Assembly (NCBI RefSeq): GCF_013378445.1
Contig: NZ_JABXYK010000003.1
Coordinates: 248,001 to 312,000, forward strand
Source: Mycoplana rhizolycopersici
GTDB lineage: Bacteria > Pseudomonadota > Alphaproteobacteria > Rhizobiales > Rhizobiaceae
DNA length: 64,000 nucleotides
Direction: 5' to 3'
Positions 36,924 to 46,176 of this stretch are shown here, in pieces (the stretch's first letter is position 1; every line of letters starts with the position of its first letter). The translations under genes were made by a program, and so were the position numbers. The notes under the pieces were generated by a model that saw only the letters and a program-made list of their open reading frames with translations, was not told the DNA's origin and searched no databases.

Positions 36924-37697
36924 GTGGCCTTCGTTGTCGTGAATGCAGATGAGGCCGCAATGGGCAGGAACGGATCGGGCGCTGCAGCAGGCAAGATGCT
37001 TGCCTGCGCCGTATGCGGCAAGTCGTTTCCCGCCGTGCAGCTGTTTCACGCTTCGGCGATCCGTCCGGGAATTTACGGGCTGATTGCCAGGGACGTTGCG
37101 GACCTGACGCCGGAAAGCCGCATCTGCTCGGCCGACCTGTCGCAATATCGCCGTCGCTACGTTGCCGATATGCTCGAAGAGGAGCGGGGAGAACTTTCCA
37201 GCCTGGACAGACAGGTGCTCGAAAGCTTCGAACGCGGCGTGTCCTCGGTGCAGGTCAGCGCAGCCAGCGCCCTTCGAAAGGATCAGGAGGCGAGCTTCGG
37301 CCAGCGCGCCGCCGACAATGTGGCGGCTTTCGGCGGTTCCTGGGGCTTCATCATCACTTTCTGCTGCGTGCTGGTCGGATGGATGGCCTACAACGTCGTC
37401 GGCCTCCTCGGCGGCGGCTTCGACCCCTATCCCTTCATCCTGCTCAATCTGATGCTTTCGTGCGTCGCGGCCCTGCAGGCTCCGGTGATCATGATGAGCC
37501 AGAAGCGCCAGGAGGAAAAGGACCGGTTGCGGGCCGAGAACGACTACATGGTCAACCTGCGCGCCGAACTCGAAATCCGGCAGTTGCACGACATGATCGA
37601 CCATCAGATGGCCCATCAGTGGGAGCGTCTGGCGGAGCTTCAGCAGATCCAGATCGACCTTCTCGAAGGCCGCCAGCCTCCAGCGAAACAGAACTGA
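36924..37697 (+). CDS. DUF1003 membrane protein
   Basis: 257 residues. The N-terminal region has CAVCGKSFP (C28-x-x-C31), a possible metal ribbon. A DUF1003 core follows with two transmembrane helices (SWGFIITFCCVLVGWMAYNV, then PFILLNLMLSCVAALQAPVI). The C-terminal tail is a charged helix with MMSQKRQEEKDRLRAENDYM and REL-type heptads. Function unknown; the family is widespread in rhizobia and is often listed as stress-associated. The start could be an internal ATG at 36960. Confidence 0.82.
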   Translation: MAFVVVNADEAAMGRNGSGAAAGKMLACAVCGKSFPAVQLFHASAIRPGIYGLIARDVADLTPESRICSADLSQYRRRYVADMLEEERGELSSLDRQVLESFERGVSSVQVSAASALRKDQEASFGQRAADNVAAFGGSWGFIITFCCVLVGWMAYNVVGLLGGGFDPYPFILLNLMLSCVAALQAPVIMMSQKRQEEKDRLRAENDYMVNLRAELEIRQLHDMIDHQMAHQWERLAELQQIQIDLLEGRQPPAKQN

Positions 37698-37760
37698 ATT
37701 CGCGGCCAAAGCGTGAGCCAGGCGTCCGGCACCCTGCCGTTTTTCGATTGTCTTTGGGGC

Positions 37761-37840
37761 AAAAAAAGGCCGGCGGGGCAGGCCCGCCGGAATTGGCTCG
37801 GTCTCCAATCCGAGCAGGTGCAGTGACAAGCACCTGTCAT
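37761..37840 (-). ncRNA. structured small RNA ending in an intrinsic terminator (alpha-r8/MmgR-like candidate)
   Basis: On the minus strand three stems follow in about 80 nt: CAGGTGC/GCACCTG (37815-37836, loop 8), GCTCGG/CCGAGC (37796-37815, loop 8) and a GC-rich CCGGCGGG/CCCGCCGG stem (37770-37790, loop 5) followed by seven T residues. Three hairpins with a strong terminator, no reading frame, and a size near 77-80 nt match the organisation of the rhizobial alpha-r8 (suhB/MmgR) small RNA family. The family identity is from memory and unverified. The gene lies 60 bp after DUF1003 on the opposite strand. Confidence 0.55.
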
Positions 37841-37993
37841 AAAGACGGCTGGACCGGCGTATTTGTTCCGCAGGTTACTGACAGGATTGGTAATTTTCAT
37901 GTGAACGGCAGTTGATCGCCGTGTCGGCGGCGCGATCGGCGCAGTTGAGGCGGCTATGCGCGCTCACCTTTCGCTTTCAAACTGCTCATCTGC

Positions 37994-38029
37994 AAAAGAA
38001 AGCGGGCCGGCACCTAGGCGCTGGCCCGC
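37994..38029 (-). terminator. intrinsic terminator of the MFS gene
   Basis: On the minus strand a stem GCGGGCC/GGCCCGC (38002-38029, 14-base loop with inner GC pairs) is followed by the T-rich tract TTTCTTTTG. It lies about 35 bp after the MFS stop. Confidence 0.6.
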
Positions 38030-38063
38030 AATATCTGCATCAGACGGGACGAGCGCCCCGGCA

Positions 38064-39389
38064 CTACCTGTTGTGATCGAGCGCGCGTGTGACGCCCAGT
38101 GCCACCAGCGTGCAGATTGCACCGGAGATCAGATATCCACCGATGAAGATGATGCCAAAGTTGCTCGCAAGGCCGAGTGCGACGAGCGGCGCGAAGGCGG
38201 CGCCCACAAGCCAGGCGAGGTCGGAGGTCAGCGCGGCCCCGGTGTAGCGGTAGTACTGGCCGAAGCGCGAGGAGACGACGCCGGAGGCCTGCCCGAACGA
38301 AAGGCCGAGGATGCCGAAGCCGATGATGATGAACGCATCCTGGCCCGTGCTGCCCGCATCGAGCAGGAACGGTGCGGAGAAGGAGAACAGGGCGATGATC
38401 ACCGCGCCCACCATCAGCTGGCTGCGCCGGCCGATGCGATCGGCAAGCACGCCGGACAGAACGATGCCCACGAGGCCGACCGCGGCGCCAATGACCTGCA
38501 CGCGCAGGAACTCGCTGGTCGTCTGGCCACCATGCAGGGTGATCCAGCTCAGGGGGAAGATCGTCACGAGGTGGAACATCGCAAAGCTTGCCAGCGGGGC
38601 GAAAGCGCCGAGAACGACGTCGCGGCCATGCACGCTGAGCATCTCGAAGACCGGCCGCGCCTGCAGTTCCTGCGCTTCCATGGCCGCGCCGAATTCCGGG
38701 CTTGCGACGATGCGCAGGCGCGCAAACAGCGCAACCACGTTGATGGCGAACGCGACGAAGAACGGATAGCGCCAGCCCCAGTCAAGGAAGTCGGCTTCCG
38801 AAAGATTGGAGACGAAGTAGCCGAACAGCACGCTGGCGAGCGCGAAGCCGAAGGGAGCGCCGAGCTGCGGGATCATCGCATACCAGCCGCGGCGGTTCGG
38901 CGGCGCATTCAGGCTCAGAAGCGAGGCAAGCCCATCCCAGGTCCCGCCAAGCGCGAAGCCCTGTCCGAGACGGAAGAGCGCCAGGAGCGCCACAGACCAG
39001 TAGCCGATCGATTCATATCCGGGGAGGAAGGCGATCGACGCGGTCGAGCCGCCGAGAACGACGATGGCGACGGTGAGCTTGGTTCCGCGGCCGAAGTTGC
39101 GGTCGATCCACATGAAGACGAAGGAGCCGACCGGCCGTGCGAGGAAGGCGAGCGGGAAAATCGCAAACGACATCATGATGGCCGCAAGCGGGCTCGGTGC
39201 GAACGGGAAGACCAGCTTGGGGAAAACGAGCACGGAGCCCAGGCCGTAGACGAAGAAATCGAAAAACTCCGACATGCGACCGATAATCACACCCATCGCA
39301 ACACTGCCCGGTGCAACCGGCTTGTCGCCGTGGATGAGGCGCGCGTCTCTTTCGAAACCTGATGATGAGGGATGGGCGACCGTACTCAT
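38064..39389 (-). CDS. MFS transporter, metabolite:H+ symporter (MHS) type
   Basis: 441 residues with twelve predicted membrane helices. MFS signatures: GRMSEFFDFFVYGLGSVLVF on helix 1, the loop 2-3 motif FGRGTKLT, and FRLGQGFALGGTWDGLASLL on helix 4. The family (ShiA/KgtP/ProP-like) moves dicarboxylates, shikimate or osmolytes by proton symport; the substrate is not clear. The gene is divergent from cyoA with 305 bp between. Confidence 0.87.
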   Translation of the reverse strand: MSTVAHPSSSGFERDARLIHGDKPVAPGSVAMGVIIGRMSEFFDFFVYGLGSVLVFPKLVFPFAPSPLAAIMMSFAIFPLAFLARPVGSFVFMWIDRNFGRGTKLTVAIVVLGGSTASIAFLPGYESIGYWSVALLALFRLGQGFALGGTWDGLASLLSLNAPPNRRGWYAMIPQLGAPFGFALASVLFGYFVSNLSEADFLDWGWRYPFFVAFAINVVALFARLRIVASPEFGAAMEAQELQARPVFEMLSVHGRDVVLGAFAPLASFAMFHLVTIFPLSWITLHGGQTTSEFLRVQVIGAAVGLVGIVLSGVLADRIGRRSQLMVGAVIIALFSFSAPFLLDAGSTGQDAFIIIGFGILGLSFGQASGVVSSRFGQYYRYTGAALTSDLAWLVGAAFAPLVALGLASNFGIIFIGGYLISGAICTLVALGVTRALDHNR

Positions 39390-39694
39390 AGTTTTCCTCC
39401 TGGCGAATATCCGCCACTCAAGGGAATGTTGATCAAAGAACCGCGGAGATCAAGGAACTGTGCGAAAAATCGGCCAAACAGCGGCGCGCGCTCACTGGTC
39501 GGGCAAAATTCGCGTCCTAGATTGACGAACTGCAGGCTGCAGCAGCGCCTGTGGGTGGCGTTTTGACGCTGAATAAACCAATGGTTGTTATGTTGCATTG
39601 CGACAATTTGTTGCACTGCGACGAACGGCCCTATTCCCGTACATGCCTTGGCGCGATTAGTCCCAAACTAGACAAATGCAAATTCAGGCCCGAA
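39390..39694. promoter_or_regulatory. divergent promoter region of MFS and cyo genes with tandem repeats
   Basis: 305 bp without a gene. Two direct repeats TTGCA[TC]TGCGAC at 39593-39604 and 39611-39622 are 18 bp apart, and between them a near-palindrome TGCGACAA-T-TTGTTGCA (39599-39615) has one mismatch per arm. This resembles an operator upstream of cyoA. No regulator can be named; oxygen or redox control of the oxidase would be expected. A TTGATCAA palindrome lies near 39429. Confidence 0.4.
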
Positions 39695-40867
39695 ATGTCT
39701 AACCAGATAAAATTCGTCGGACGCTTGTTCGTTCTCCCGCTCCTGCTGGCACTGTCCGGCTGTAACATGGTGGTCATGTCGCCCTCCGGCGATATCGCCA
39801 TGCAGCAAAGAGACCTCATCGTGGTCTCGACCGTGCTGATGCTGCTGATCATCGTGCCGGTGGTCTGCCTGACCTTCTTCTTCGCCTGGCGCTATCGCAA
39901 CTCCAATGCGAACGCCAAGTACGATCCCGAGTGGCACCACTCCACGGGCCTTGAGGTGGTGATCTGGTCGGCGCCGCTGGCCATCATCATCGCGCTCGGC
40001 GCGATCACCTGGATCAGTACCCACAAACTCGACCCCTACCGGCCTCTCGACCGGATCGACGCCGAGCGCGCTCTCCCGGCCGAGACCAAGCCGCTGGTGG
40101 TGGAAGTCGTGGCGCTGGACTGGAAATGGCTGTTCTTCTACCCCGAATACGGGATCGCCACCGTCAACGAGATGGCCGCTCCGGTCGACGTGCCGATCCA
40201 GTTCAAGATCACCGCTTCCTCGGTGATGAACTCGTTCTACGTGCCCGCCCTTGCCGGCATGATCTATGCGATGCCCGGCATGCAGACGCAGTTGCACGCC
40301 GTCATCAATAAGGAAGGCGATTTCGAGGGCCTGTCGGCCAACTATAGCGGCGACGGCTTCTCGCACATGCGTTTCCGCTTCCATGGCCTGCAGCAGGGCG
40401 GCTTCGACGAATGGGTCGCCCGCGTGAAGCAGAACGGTACGGCGCTGAACCGCGACGCCTACCTCAAACTCGAAAAGCCGAGCATCAGGGAGCCGGTGCG
40501 CTATTTCGCGACCGTCGAAGACGGGCTGTTCAACGCCATTCTCAACATGTGCGTTCATCCCGGCCAGATGTGCATGAGCGAAATGATGCACATCGACATG
40601 ATGGGCGGCGGCGGCGTCGAAAGCCGCGAGAACCGCCAGAAGCTGGAATACGACAACCGGCACGCCAATGAGGAGGCGCCCGCAGCCACGCATCCGGCGA
40701 CCGGCAATCCGCCCCGCAGCGAAGAGCCGGCGGAAGGTGTTGACGAGGGCGGTTCCTCGATGAACGGCATGAACCACGATGCCCATGAGGGCCACGCGTT
40801 GCCGGAGGGCAGCCAGGGCGGTCCGGCCCCGGCGCAACTGAATACAAATGAAAGCACGCAGCCCTAG
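39695..40867 (+). CDS. cyoA: cytochrome o ubiquinol oxidase subunit II
   Basis: 390 residues. Lipoprotein signal with lipobox LALSGC at residues 20-25, two transmembrane helices (about 43-65 and 88-108), then the periplasmic cupredoxin-like domain, which lacks CuA ligands as in quinol oxidases (ITASSVMNSFYVPALAGMIY). E. coli CyoA has 315 residues; the extra C-terminal tail of about 70 residues is low-complexity and His/Met-rich (NGMNHDAHEGHALPEG). First gene of cyoABCD. ATG 39695 is chosen because the lipobox starts 24 residues later; the longer open frame upstream is not supported. Confidence 0.95.
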   Translation: MSNQIKFVGRLFVLPLLLALSGCNMVVMSPSGDIAMQQRDLIVVSTVLMLLIIVPVVCLTFFFAWRYRNSNANAKYDPEWHHSTGLEVVIWSAPLAIIIALGAITWISTHKLDPYRPLDRIDAERALPAETKPLVVEVVALDWKWLFFYPEYGIATVNEMAAPVDVPIQFKITASSVMNSFYVPALAGMIYAMPGMQTQLHAVINKEGDFEGLSANYSGDGFSHMRFRFHGLQQGGFDEWVARVKQNGTALNRDAYLKLEKPSIREPVRYFATVEDGLFNAILNMCVHPGQMCMSEMMHIDMMGGGGVESRENRQKLEYDNRHANEEAPAATHPATGNPPRSEEPAEGVDEGGSSMNGMNHDAHEGHALPEGSQGGPAPAQLNTNESTQP

Positions 40868-40897
40868 GGCCGCATTCTGGCAGATTTGGACAGACCG

Positions 40898-42901
40898 ATG
40901 TTTGGTAATACCACCCTGACACAATTCATCTTCGGGAGGCTCACCTTGGAGTCCTTCCCGTACCACGAGCCGATCGTCGTGGTGACGTTCATTGCCGTTG
41001 CGCTCGGCGGCCTCGCCTTGCTCGCACTCGTCACCAAGTACAAGCTCTGGGGCTATCTCTGGAATGAGTGGTTCACCTCCGTGGACCACAAGAAGATCGG
41101 CATCATGTATATCGTGCTGGCCATCATCATGCTGTTGCGCGGCTTCGCTGACGCCATCATGATGCGCCTGCAGCAGGCCATCGCCTTCGGCGGCAACGAG
41201 GGCTACCTCAACCCGCACCATTATGACCAGATCTTCACCGCCCACGGCGTGATCATGATCTTCTTCGTGGCGATGCCCTTCGTCACGGGCTTCATGAACT
41301 ACGTCGTGCCGCTGCAGATCGGCGCTCGCGACGTGTCGTTCCCGTTCCTGAACAACTTCTCGTTCTGGATGACGACCGCAGGCGCGATCATCATCATGAT
41401 CTCGCTCTTCGTCGGCGAGTTCGCGCGGACCGGCTGGCTGGCCTATCCGCCGCTGTCGGGCGCGGACTACAGTCCCGGCGTCGGTGTCGATTACTACATC
41501 TGGGGTCTGCAGGTGGCGGGCGTGGGCACGACGCTTTCGGGCATCAACCTGATCGCGACCATCGTCAAGATGCGCGCGCCGGGCATGACCTTCATGAAGA
41601 TGCCGATCTTCACCTGGACGTCGCTCTGCACCAACATCCTGATCGTCGCCACCTTCCCGATCCTCACCGCAACGCTCGCATTGCTGTCGCTCGACCGCTA
41701 CGCCGGCACGAACTTCTTCACCAACGACCTTGGTGGCAACCCGATGATGTATGTGAACCTCATCTGGATCTGGGGTCACCCGGAGGTCTACATCCTCATC
41801 CTGCCGGCCTTCGGCATCTTCTCCGAAGTCGTCGCCACCTTCTGCGGCAAGCGCCTGTTTGGCTATGCCTCGATGGTCTACGCCACCTGCGTGATCATGA
41901 TCCTGTCCTACCTCGTGTGGCTTCACCACTTCTTCACGATGGGCTCGGGCGCCTCGGTGAACGCATTCTTCGGCATCACCACAATGATCATCTCGATCCC
42001 GACGGGGGCGAAGATGTTCAACTGGCTCTTCACCATGTATCGCGGCCGCATCCGCTACGAGCTGCCGATGTACTGGACGGTGGGCTTCATGTTCACCTTC
42101 GTCATCGGCGGCATGACGGGCGTGCTTCTCGCCGTCCCGCCCGCCGACTTCGTGCTGCACAATTCGCTGTTCCTGATCGCTCACTTCCACAACGTGATCA
42201 TCGGCGGCGTGCTGTTCGGCCTGATGGCCGGCGTCGTCTACTGGTGGCCCAAGGCCTTCGGCTACAAGCTCGACCGGTTCTGGGGCCTGTGCTCCTTCTG
42301 GTTCTGGCAGATCGGCTTCTTCTTCGCCTTCATGCCGCTCTACGTGCTCGGCCTGATGGGCGTCACCCGCCGCGTCAGCCAGTTCGAGGACCCCTCGCTG
42401 CAGATCTGGTTCATCATCGCCGCCTTCGGCGCAGGCCTGATCGCGCTCGGTATCGCCTCGTTCATCATCCAGCTCGTCGTCAGCTTCCTGAAGCGCGACC
42501 AACTGCGCGACCTGACGGGCGATCCGTGGAACGGCCGTACGCTGGAGTGGTCGACCTCCTCGCCGCCGCCGGAGTACAACTTCGCCTTCACGCCGGTCGT
42601 TCACGACCACGACAGCTGGTACGACATGAAGAACCGCGGTTACGAGCGTCCGCTCGGCGGCTTCAAGCCGATCCACATGCCGAAGAATACCGGCACCGGC
42701 GTCGTCCTGTCTGCGCTGAGCATCGCGCTCGCCTTCGCGCTGATCTGGTACATCTGGTGGCTCGCGATCGTCTCCTTTGTCGCCATCGTCGGCGTGTCGA
42801 TCGCGCACACGTTCAACTACAACCGGGACTTCTACATCCCCGCCGAGACCGTGACCGCCACCGAGGACGCGCGCTCCGAGCTGCTGGCGGATCGGACCTG
42901 A
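40898..42901 (+). CDS. cyoB: cytochrome o ubiquinol oxidase subunit I
   Basis: 667 residues, 15 transmembrane helices. The heme-copper oxidase core has quinol-site residues in [15 protein letters not shown] and [19 protein letters not shown], the CuB/tyrosine-histidine region [25 protein letters not shown] and the [10 protein letters not shown] heme ligands. It pumps protons while reducing oxygen to water. Internal ATG at 40898 matches known CyoB starts; a TTG further up is unlikely. Confidence 0.97.
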   Translation: MFGNTTLTQFIFGRLTLESFPYHEPIVVVTFIAVALGGLALLALVTKYKLWGYLWNEWFTSVDHKKIGIMYIVLAIIMLLRGFADAIMMRLQQAIAFGGNEGYLNPHHYDQIFTAHGVIMIFFVAMPFVTGFMNYVVPLQIGARDVSFPFLNNFSFWMTTAGAIIIMISLFVGEFARTGWLAYPPLSGADYSPGVGVDYYIWGLQVAGVGTTLSGINLIATIVKMRAPGMTFMKMPIFTWTSLCTNILIVATFPILTATLALLSLDRYAGTNFFTNDLGGNPMMYVNLIWIWGHPEVYILILPAFGIFSEVVATFCGKRLFGYASMVYATCVIMILSYLVWLHHFFTMGSGASVNAFFGITTMIISIPTGAKMFNWLFTMYRGRIRYELPMYWTVGFMFTFVIGGMTGVLLAVPPADFVLHNSLFLIAHFHNVIIGGVLFGLMAGVVYWWPKAFGYKLDRFWGLCSFWFWQIGFFFAFMPLYVLGLMGVTRRVSQFEDPSLQIWFIIAAFGAGLIALGIASFIIQLVVSFLKRDQLRDLTGDPWNGRTLEWSTSSPPPEYNFAFTPVVHDHDSWYDMKNRGYERPLGGFKPIHMPKNTGTGVVLSALSIALAFALIWYIWWLAIVSFVAIVGVSIAHTFNYNRDFYIPAETVTATEDARSELLADRT

Positions 42902-42902
42902 C

Positions 42903-43526
42903 ATGACTGAGAAAGCACACACACAAGAAGCAGAGGCTCCCCAGTTCTACCTGGAAGAGGAGCACCATCCCGAAGGCAGCACCATGCTGGGCTTCTGGCT
43001 CTACCTGATGAGCGACTGCCTCATCTTTGCCGTGCTGTTTGCCACGCACGGCGTGCTCGGCCGCAACTATGCGGCCGGCCCCTCGCCGGCCGACCTCTTC
43101 GACCTGCCGCTCGTCGCCATCAACACGGCCATGCTGCTGTTCTCGTCGATCACCTACGGTTTTGCCATGCTCCAGATGGAGCGCAACGCCAAGATGGAGA
43201 CGCTGTTCTGGCTCGGCATCACCGGCCTCTTCGGTCTCGCCTTCCTCGGGCTTGAGCTTTACGAGTTCTACCACCTGATCCACGAGGGCGCAGGTCCTGG
43301 CCGCAGTGCGTTCCTGTCGTCGTTCTTCACGCTCGTCGGCACCCACGGCCTGCACGTCACCTTCGGCATCATCTGGCTCATCACTTTGATGGTTCAGGTG
43401 AAGATCCGCGGTCTGATTCCGGAAAACCGCCGCCGCCTGATGTGCCTGTCGATGTTCTGGCACTTCCTCGACGTCGTCTGGATCGGCGTCTTTTCCTTCG
43501 TATACCTGATGGGAGTTCTCGGATGA
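42903..43526 (+). CDS. cyoC: cytochrome o ubiquinol oxidase subunit III
   Basis: 207 residues, five transmembrane helices, with the subunit III core [20 protein letters not shown], the conserved glutamate in [12 protein letters not shown] and [12 protein letters not shown]. Stop TGA of cyoB is directly followed by ATG at 42903. Stop overlaps cyoD (ATGA). Confidence 0.96.
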   Translation: MTEKAHTQEAEAPQFYLEEEHHPEGSTMLGFWLYLMSDCLIFAVLFATHGVLGRNYAAGPSPADLFDLPLVAINTAMLLFSSITYGFAMLQMERNAKMETLFWLGITGLFGLAFLGLELYEFYHLIHEGAGPGRSAFLSSFFTLVGTHGLHVTFGIIWLITLMVQVKIRGLIPENRRRLMCLSMFWHFLDVVWIGVFSFVYLMGVLG

Positions 43527-43930
43527 GCCCGCAAGCACACGCACCCGCCCACGAGGACGCCCACAACGTGCACCATGGACACAGCCACGGCCACGACGCC
43601 GGACATGGGTCGCTCAAGACCTACATGATTGGCTTCGTCCTGTCCGTCATCCTGACCGCCATTCCCTTCTGGCTTGTCATGGGCGAGGTCTTCGACAGCA
43701 AGATCCTGACCGCCGTCCTGATCATGGTGTTCGCAGCCGTCCAGATCGTTGTCCACATGATCTGCTTCCTGCATATGAACCCGCGTTCGGAAGGCGGCTG
43801 GACGGTGATGGCGCTGATCTTCACGCTGATCATCGTGGCGATCATGCTCGCCGGCTCCTTCTGGGTCATGCATCACCTCAACACGAACATGATGCCCATG
43901 TCGCCAGAGATGATGAAGAACATGCCCTGA
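43523..43930 (+). CDS. cyoD: cytochrome o ubiquinol oxidase subunit IV
   Basis: 135 residues. The three-helix core ([56 protein letters not shown]) is the usual CyoD. It carries a His-rich N-terminus of about 30 residues ([20 protein letters not shown]), absent from the 109-residue E. coli protein, which may bind copper or other metals. Overlaps cyoC by four bases. Confidence 0.95.
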   Translation: MSPQAHAPAHEDAHNVHHGHSHGHDAGHGSLKTYMIGFVLSVILTAIPFWLVMGEVFDSKILTAVLIMVFAAVQIVVHMICFLHMNPRSEGGWTVMALIFTLIIVAIMLAGSFWVMHHLNTNMMPMSPEMMKNMP

Positions 43931-43947
43931 CATCAGGGGACCGTTCC

Positions 43948-44712
43948 ATGGCCCTTGATCCCTCAAGGCATGACGGCAAGGCGGGAACCGAGGGTTCCCG
44001 CCGGCCTGCGGCGCGCCTGCTCTTTGCAGGCGCGATGCTGCTTCTCACCGTCGCTTTCGTCGCCCTTGGCGCTTGGCAGGTGCAGCGGCTGTTCTGGAAG
44101 CTGGATCTCATCGCCCGCGTCGATGCCCGCGTGCATGCGCAACCCGTGCCGGTGCCGCCACCGGCGCGCTGGGCCGGTTTCGACGGCAAGGACGAAGAGT
44201 ATCGCCGCGTCACGGCGGAAGGCACCTTTGACCATGACAAAGAGGTGCTGGTTCAGGCGGTCACCGATCTCGGCGCCGGCTTCTGGGTGGTGACGCCGCT
44301 CCGCCAGGCGGACGGCACGACGATCCTGATCAATCGCGGCTTCGTGCCGGCTGGCCGCAGGGACGCGTCTTCCCGGGCGGAAGGCGAGGTTCCTGGCATC
44401 GTTCGCGTCACCGGCCTGCTGCGGCTGACGGAGTCCGGCGGTGCCTTCCTGCGCGCCAACGATCCCACTGCCGGCCGCTGGTATTCCAGGGACGTGGACG
44501 CGATCGCCGCTGCCGCCCGCCTTTCCACCGTCGCCCCCTATTTCATCGATGCGGATGCGACCGCAAATCCCGGCGGCCTACCGATCGGCGGCCTCACGGT
44601 CGTTCGCTTCCGCAACAGCCATCTGGTATACGCGCTCACCTGGTTCACCATGGCCGCCCTGAGCGTGGCAGCGGCCGTGTTCCTGCTGCGGCAGCGGCGG
44701 CGGGAAGACTAG
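43948..44712 (+). CDS. SURF1 family oxidase assembly protein
   Basis: 254 residues: N-terminal transmembrane helix (LLFAGAMLLLTVAFVALGAW) directly followed by QVQRLFWKLDLI, the SURF1 hallmark, the large periplasmic domain with VQAVTDLGAGFWVVTPLR and INRGFVPAGRR, and a C-terminal helix (YALTWFTMAALSVAAAVFLL). SURF1 delivers heme a/o to subunit I. Its position 17 bp after cyoD makes it the dedicated assembly factor of this quinol oxidase, as in other alphaproteobacteria. Confidence 0.93.
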   Translation: MALDPSRHDGKAGTEGSRRPAARLLFAGAMLLLTVAFVALGAWQVQRLFWKLDLIARVDARVHAQPVPVPPPARWAGFDGKDEEYRRVTAEGTFDHDKEVLVQAVTDLGAGFWVVTPLRQADGTTILINRGFVPAGRRDASSRAEGEVPGIVRVTGLLRLTESGGAFLRANDPTAGRWYSRDVDAIAAAARLSTVAPYFIDADATANPGGLPIGGLTVVRFRNSHLVYALTWFTMAALSVAAAVFLLRQRRRED

Positions 44713-44762
44713 AGGGGAGGGACGGGGCCATTGACAGGCACCGCTGCGTGGTGCGGGTGTCC

Positions 44763-44918
44763 TCACTGCAGGATGAAATCGCCGCTTCGCAGCGTAGTCA
44801 GGCCGTCCAGATGAATGCTGAAGTCGGCCTTTCCGTCCGCGTCGACGTAGACGTAGACGAAGGTGTCTTCGTTCTTCTTCTCATAGCGCAGTTCTCCGCG
44901 ACGCGCTTTATTGGCGGC
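44763..44918 (-). pseudogene. C-terminal remnant of an RTX/hemolysin-type calcium-binding protein
   Basis: 51 codons end at a stop (44763-44765) in the same frame as, and directly after, the sulfotransferase stop. The translation YEKKNEDTFVYVYVDADGKA continuing to LRSGDFILQ reads like the last residues of secreted RTX proteins (DTFVY... FILQ pattern). There are no glycine-rich nonapeptides upstream and no start codon, so it is a decayed 3' fragment. Its presence next to tRNA-Thr hints at a partly deleted island. Confidence 0.5.
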
Positions 44919-45839
44919 TTAATCTGCTGAGTATCCGAAGAACCTCTGGAGATCGCGCGTGCCGGCGACTTCCCAGATAGCCTCCCGAACTTCTGCCGGA
45001 AGGCCGGAGCGACCCTTGCCAATGAAATCGCCTCGAACCTCACCAAGCGCATTGTTCAGATGCTTATACGTGGTGATGTCTTTGGCCTCCGATTCGTTCA
45101 TCCCATTGCCACTGCTGCGGGGCAGTTCGGCGAAATCAAGCACTCGTGCCACCGTGTCCTTCGGACGCATGACGAGATCTTCGTATCTGACGACAATCGC
45201 CTGCGCGTGGTACTTCTCGAGATGGGCCTTAATATTTTCGTTGGCATCAAGCCAGCGCTTTGCACCGTAGAGATAGTTTCCTTCCCGTTTCTTGAGGCCC
45301 ATCGTCGCGTAGGAATAGGTAACATCGAGAACGTCCCGGACCATGAACACAAATCGTGCCGACGGGAAAATCGAGACAATATGATCGACACGATCGACAT
45401 TGAGCGGCGTCTTGTCTCCCCAGCGAGATTGACTGGGTTTGCCGACCGCAACGGCATAGATTGCGTGGAAGGCGTGCCAAAAATTCGAAGTGGTTCGCTC
45501 CTGTGACGGGATGGACGACAATAGACGGATTGCGTCTTTTGCATCGATCCCGTAGGTGCGCCAGTTCTTCCGATTGGTCGTTGCCCGGCGGATCGCGCCG
45601 GCGCAGTGCTGATCCCAGTCTTCCTGGCTCGTCCCCGTGAACTGCTCGACCTTGCCCAAAGCATAGTTCTCCGGCGGGATCACGGCAGCAGAGCGTTCCA
45701 CTATCAGACGACGCATCAGTGTTGTGCCGCACCGACCTGAGCCGGTGATGAACAACGGCGTCGATGGGGACACCACAGTTCCATCCTGCAGTTCAAAAGT
45801 CATTTCTGTACCCGTACACGTTGTGCTGCGGGTACTCAT
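44919..45839 (-). CDS. sulfotransferase family protein
   Basis: About 306 residues from ATG 45839 (alternatives at 45803 and a TTG at 45908). The PAPS 5'-phosphosulfate loop is LFITGSGRCGTTLMRRL near residue 30, and the 3'-phosphate site is FVFMVRDVLDVTYSYA near residue 155, with WGDKTPL between them, as in Sulfotransfer_3-type enzymes. It would transfer sulfate from PAPS to a carbohydrate or peptide acceptor. The gene looks less GC-rich than its neighbours and sits between an RTX remnant and tRNA-Thr, suggesting acquisition by transfer. Confidence 0.78.
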   Translation of the reverse strand: MSTRSTTCTGTEMTFELQDGTVVSPSTPLFITGSGRCGTTLMRRLIVERSAAVIPPENYALGKVEQFTGTSQEDWDQHCAGAIRRATTNRKNWRTYGIDAKDAIRLLSSIPSQERTTSNFWHAFHAIYAVAVGKPSQSRWGDKTPLNVDRVDHIVSIFPSARFVFMVRDVLDVTYSYATMGLKKREGNYLYGAKRWLDANENIKAHLEKYHAQAIVVRYEDLVMRPKDTVARVLDFAELPRSSGNGMNESEAKDITTYKHLNNALGEVRGDFIGKGRSGLPAEVREAIWEVAGTRDLQRFFGYSAD

Positions 45840-45945
45840 GTCATGATTCGCTGATCTAGTGAAACCCAGAGGGCCAATAACCCCCGCCAATGTGGCCGCC
45901 GCGCACAAGTGGGGGCTGTGATTTATTGTCTTTAAACCGGGAAAA

Positions 45946-46020
45946 TGGTGCTGCTAGAGAGATTTGAACTCTCGGCCTCTCCCTTACCAAGGGAGTGCTC
46001 TACCCCTGAGCTATAGCAGC
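45946..46020 (-). tRNA. tRNA-Thr (anticodon GGT)
   Basis: Minus-strand cloverleaf of 75 nt with encoded CCA: acceptor GCTGCTA/TAGCAGC, D-loop GCTCAGGGGTAGAGC, anticodon stem CTCCC with loop TTGGTAA, and T-arm AGAGTTCAAATCTCT. The anticodon GGT reads threonine. Confidence 0.97.
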
Positions 46021-46176
46021 ATCTGGCGAAGCAGTTTTTCTGCATTCGCGTCAAGCGAGGCGCCTATTGCCACAGTCTTACCCCCTATGCAAGCCGCAAA
46101 CGCATCATGGGGACAACAAATTCCGGAAAACGTCGCCATGCTTTTGCAGGCGGCCGTTTCGCGCTATCGATGGGGC

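Noticed and set aside
39668-42922. A 1084-codon open frame antisense to cyoA-cyoB
   Set aside because: It is a GC-rich shadow with extreme His/Asp/Arg composition lying opposite well-conserved cyo genes; no ribosome site or recognisable domain.
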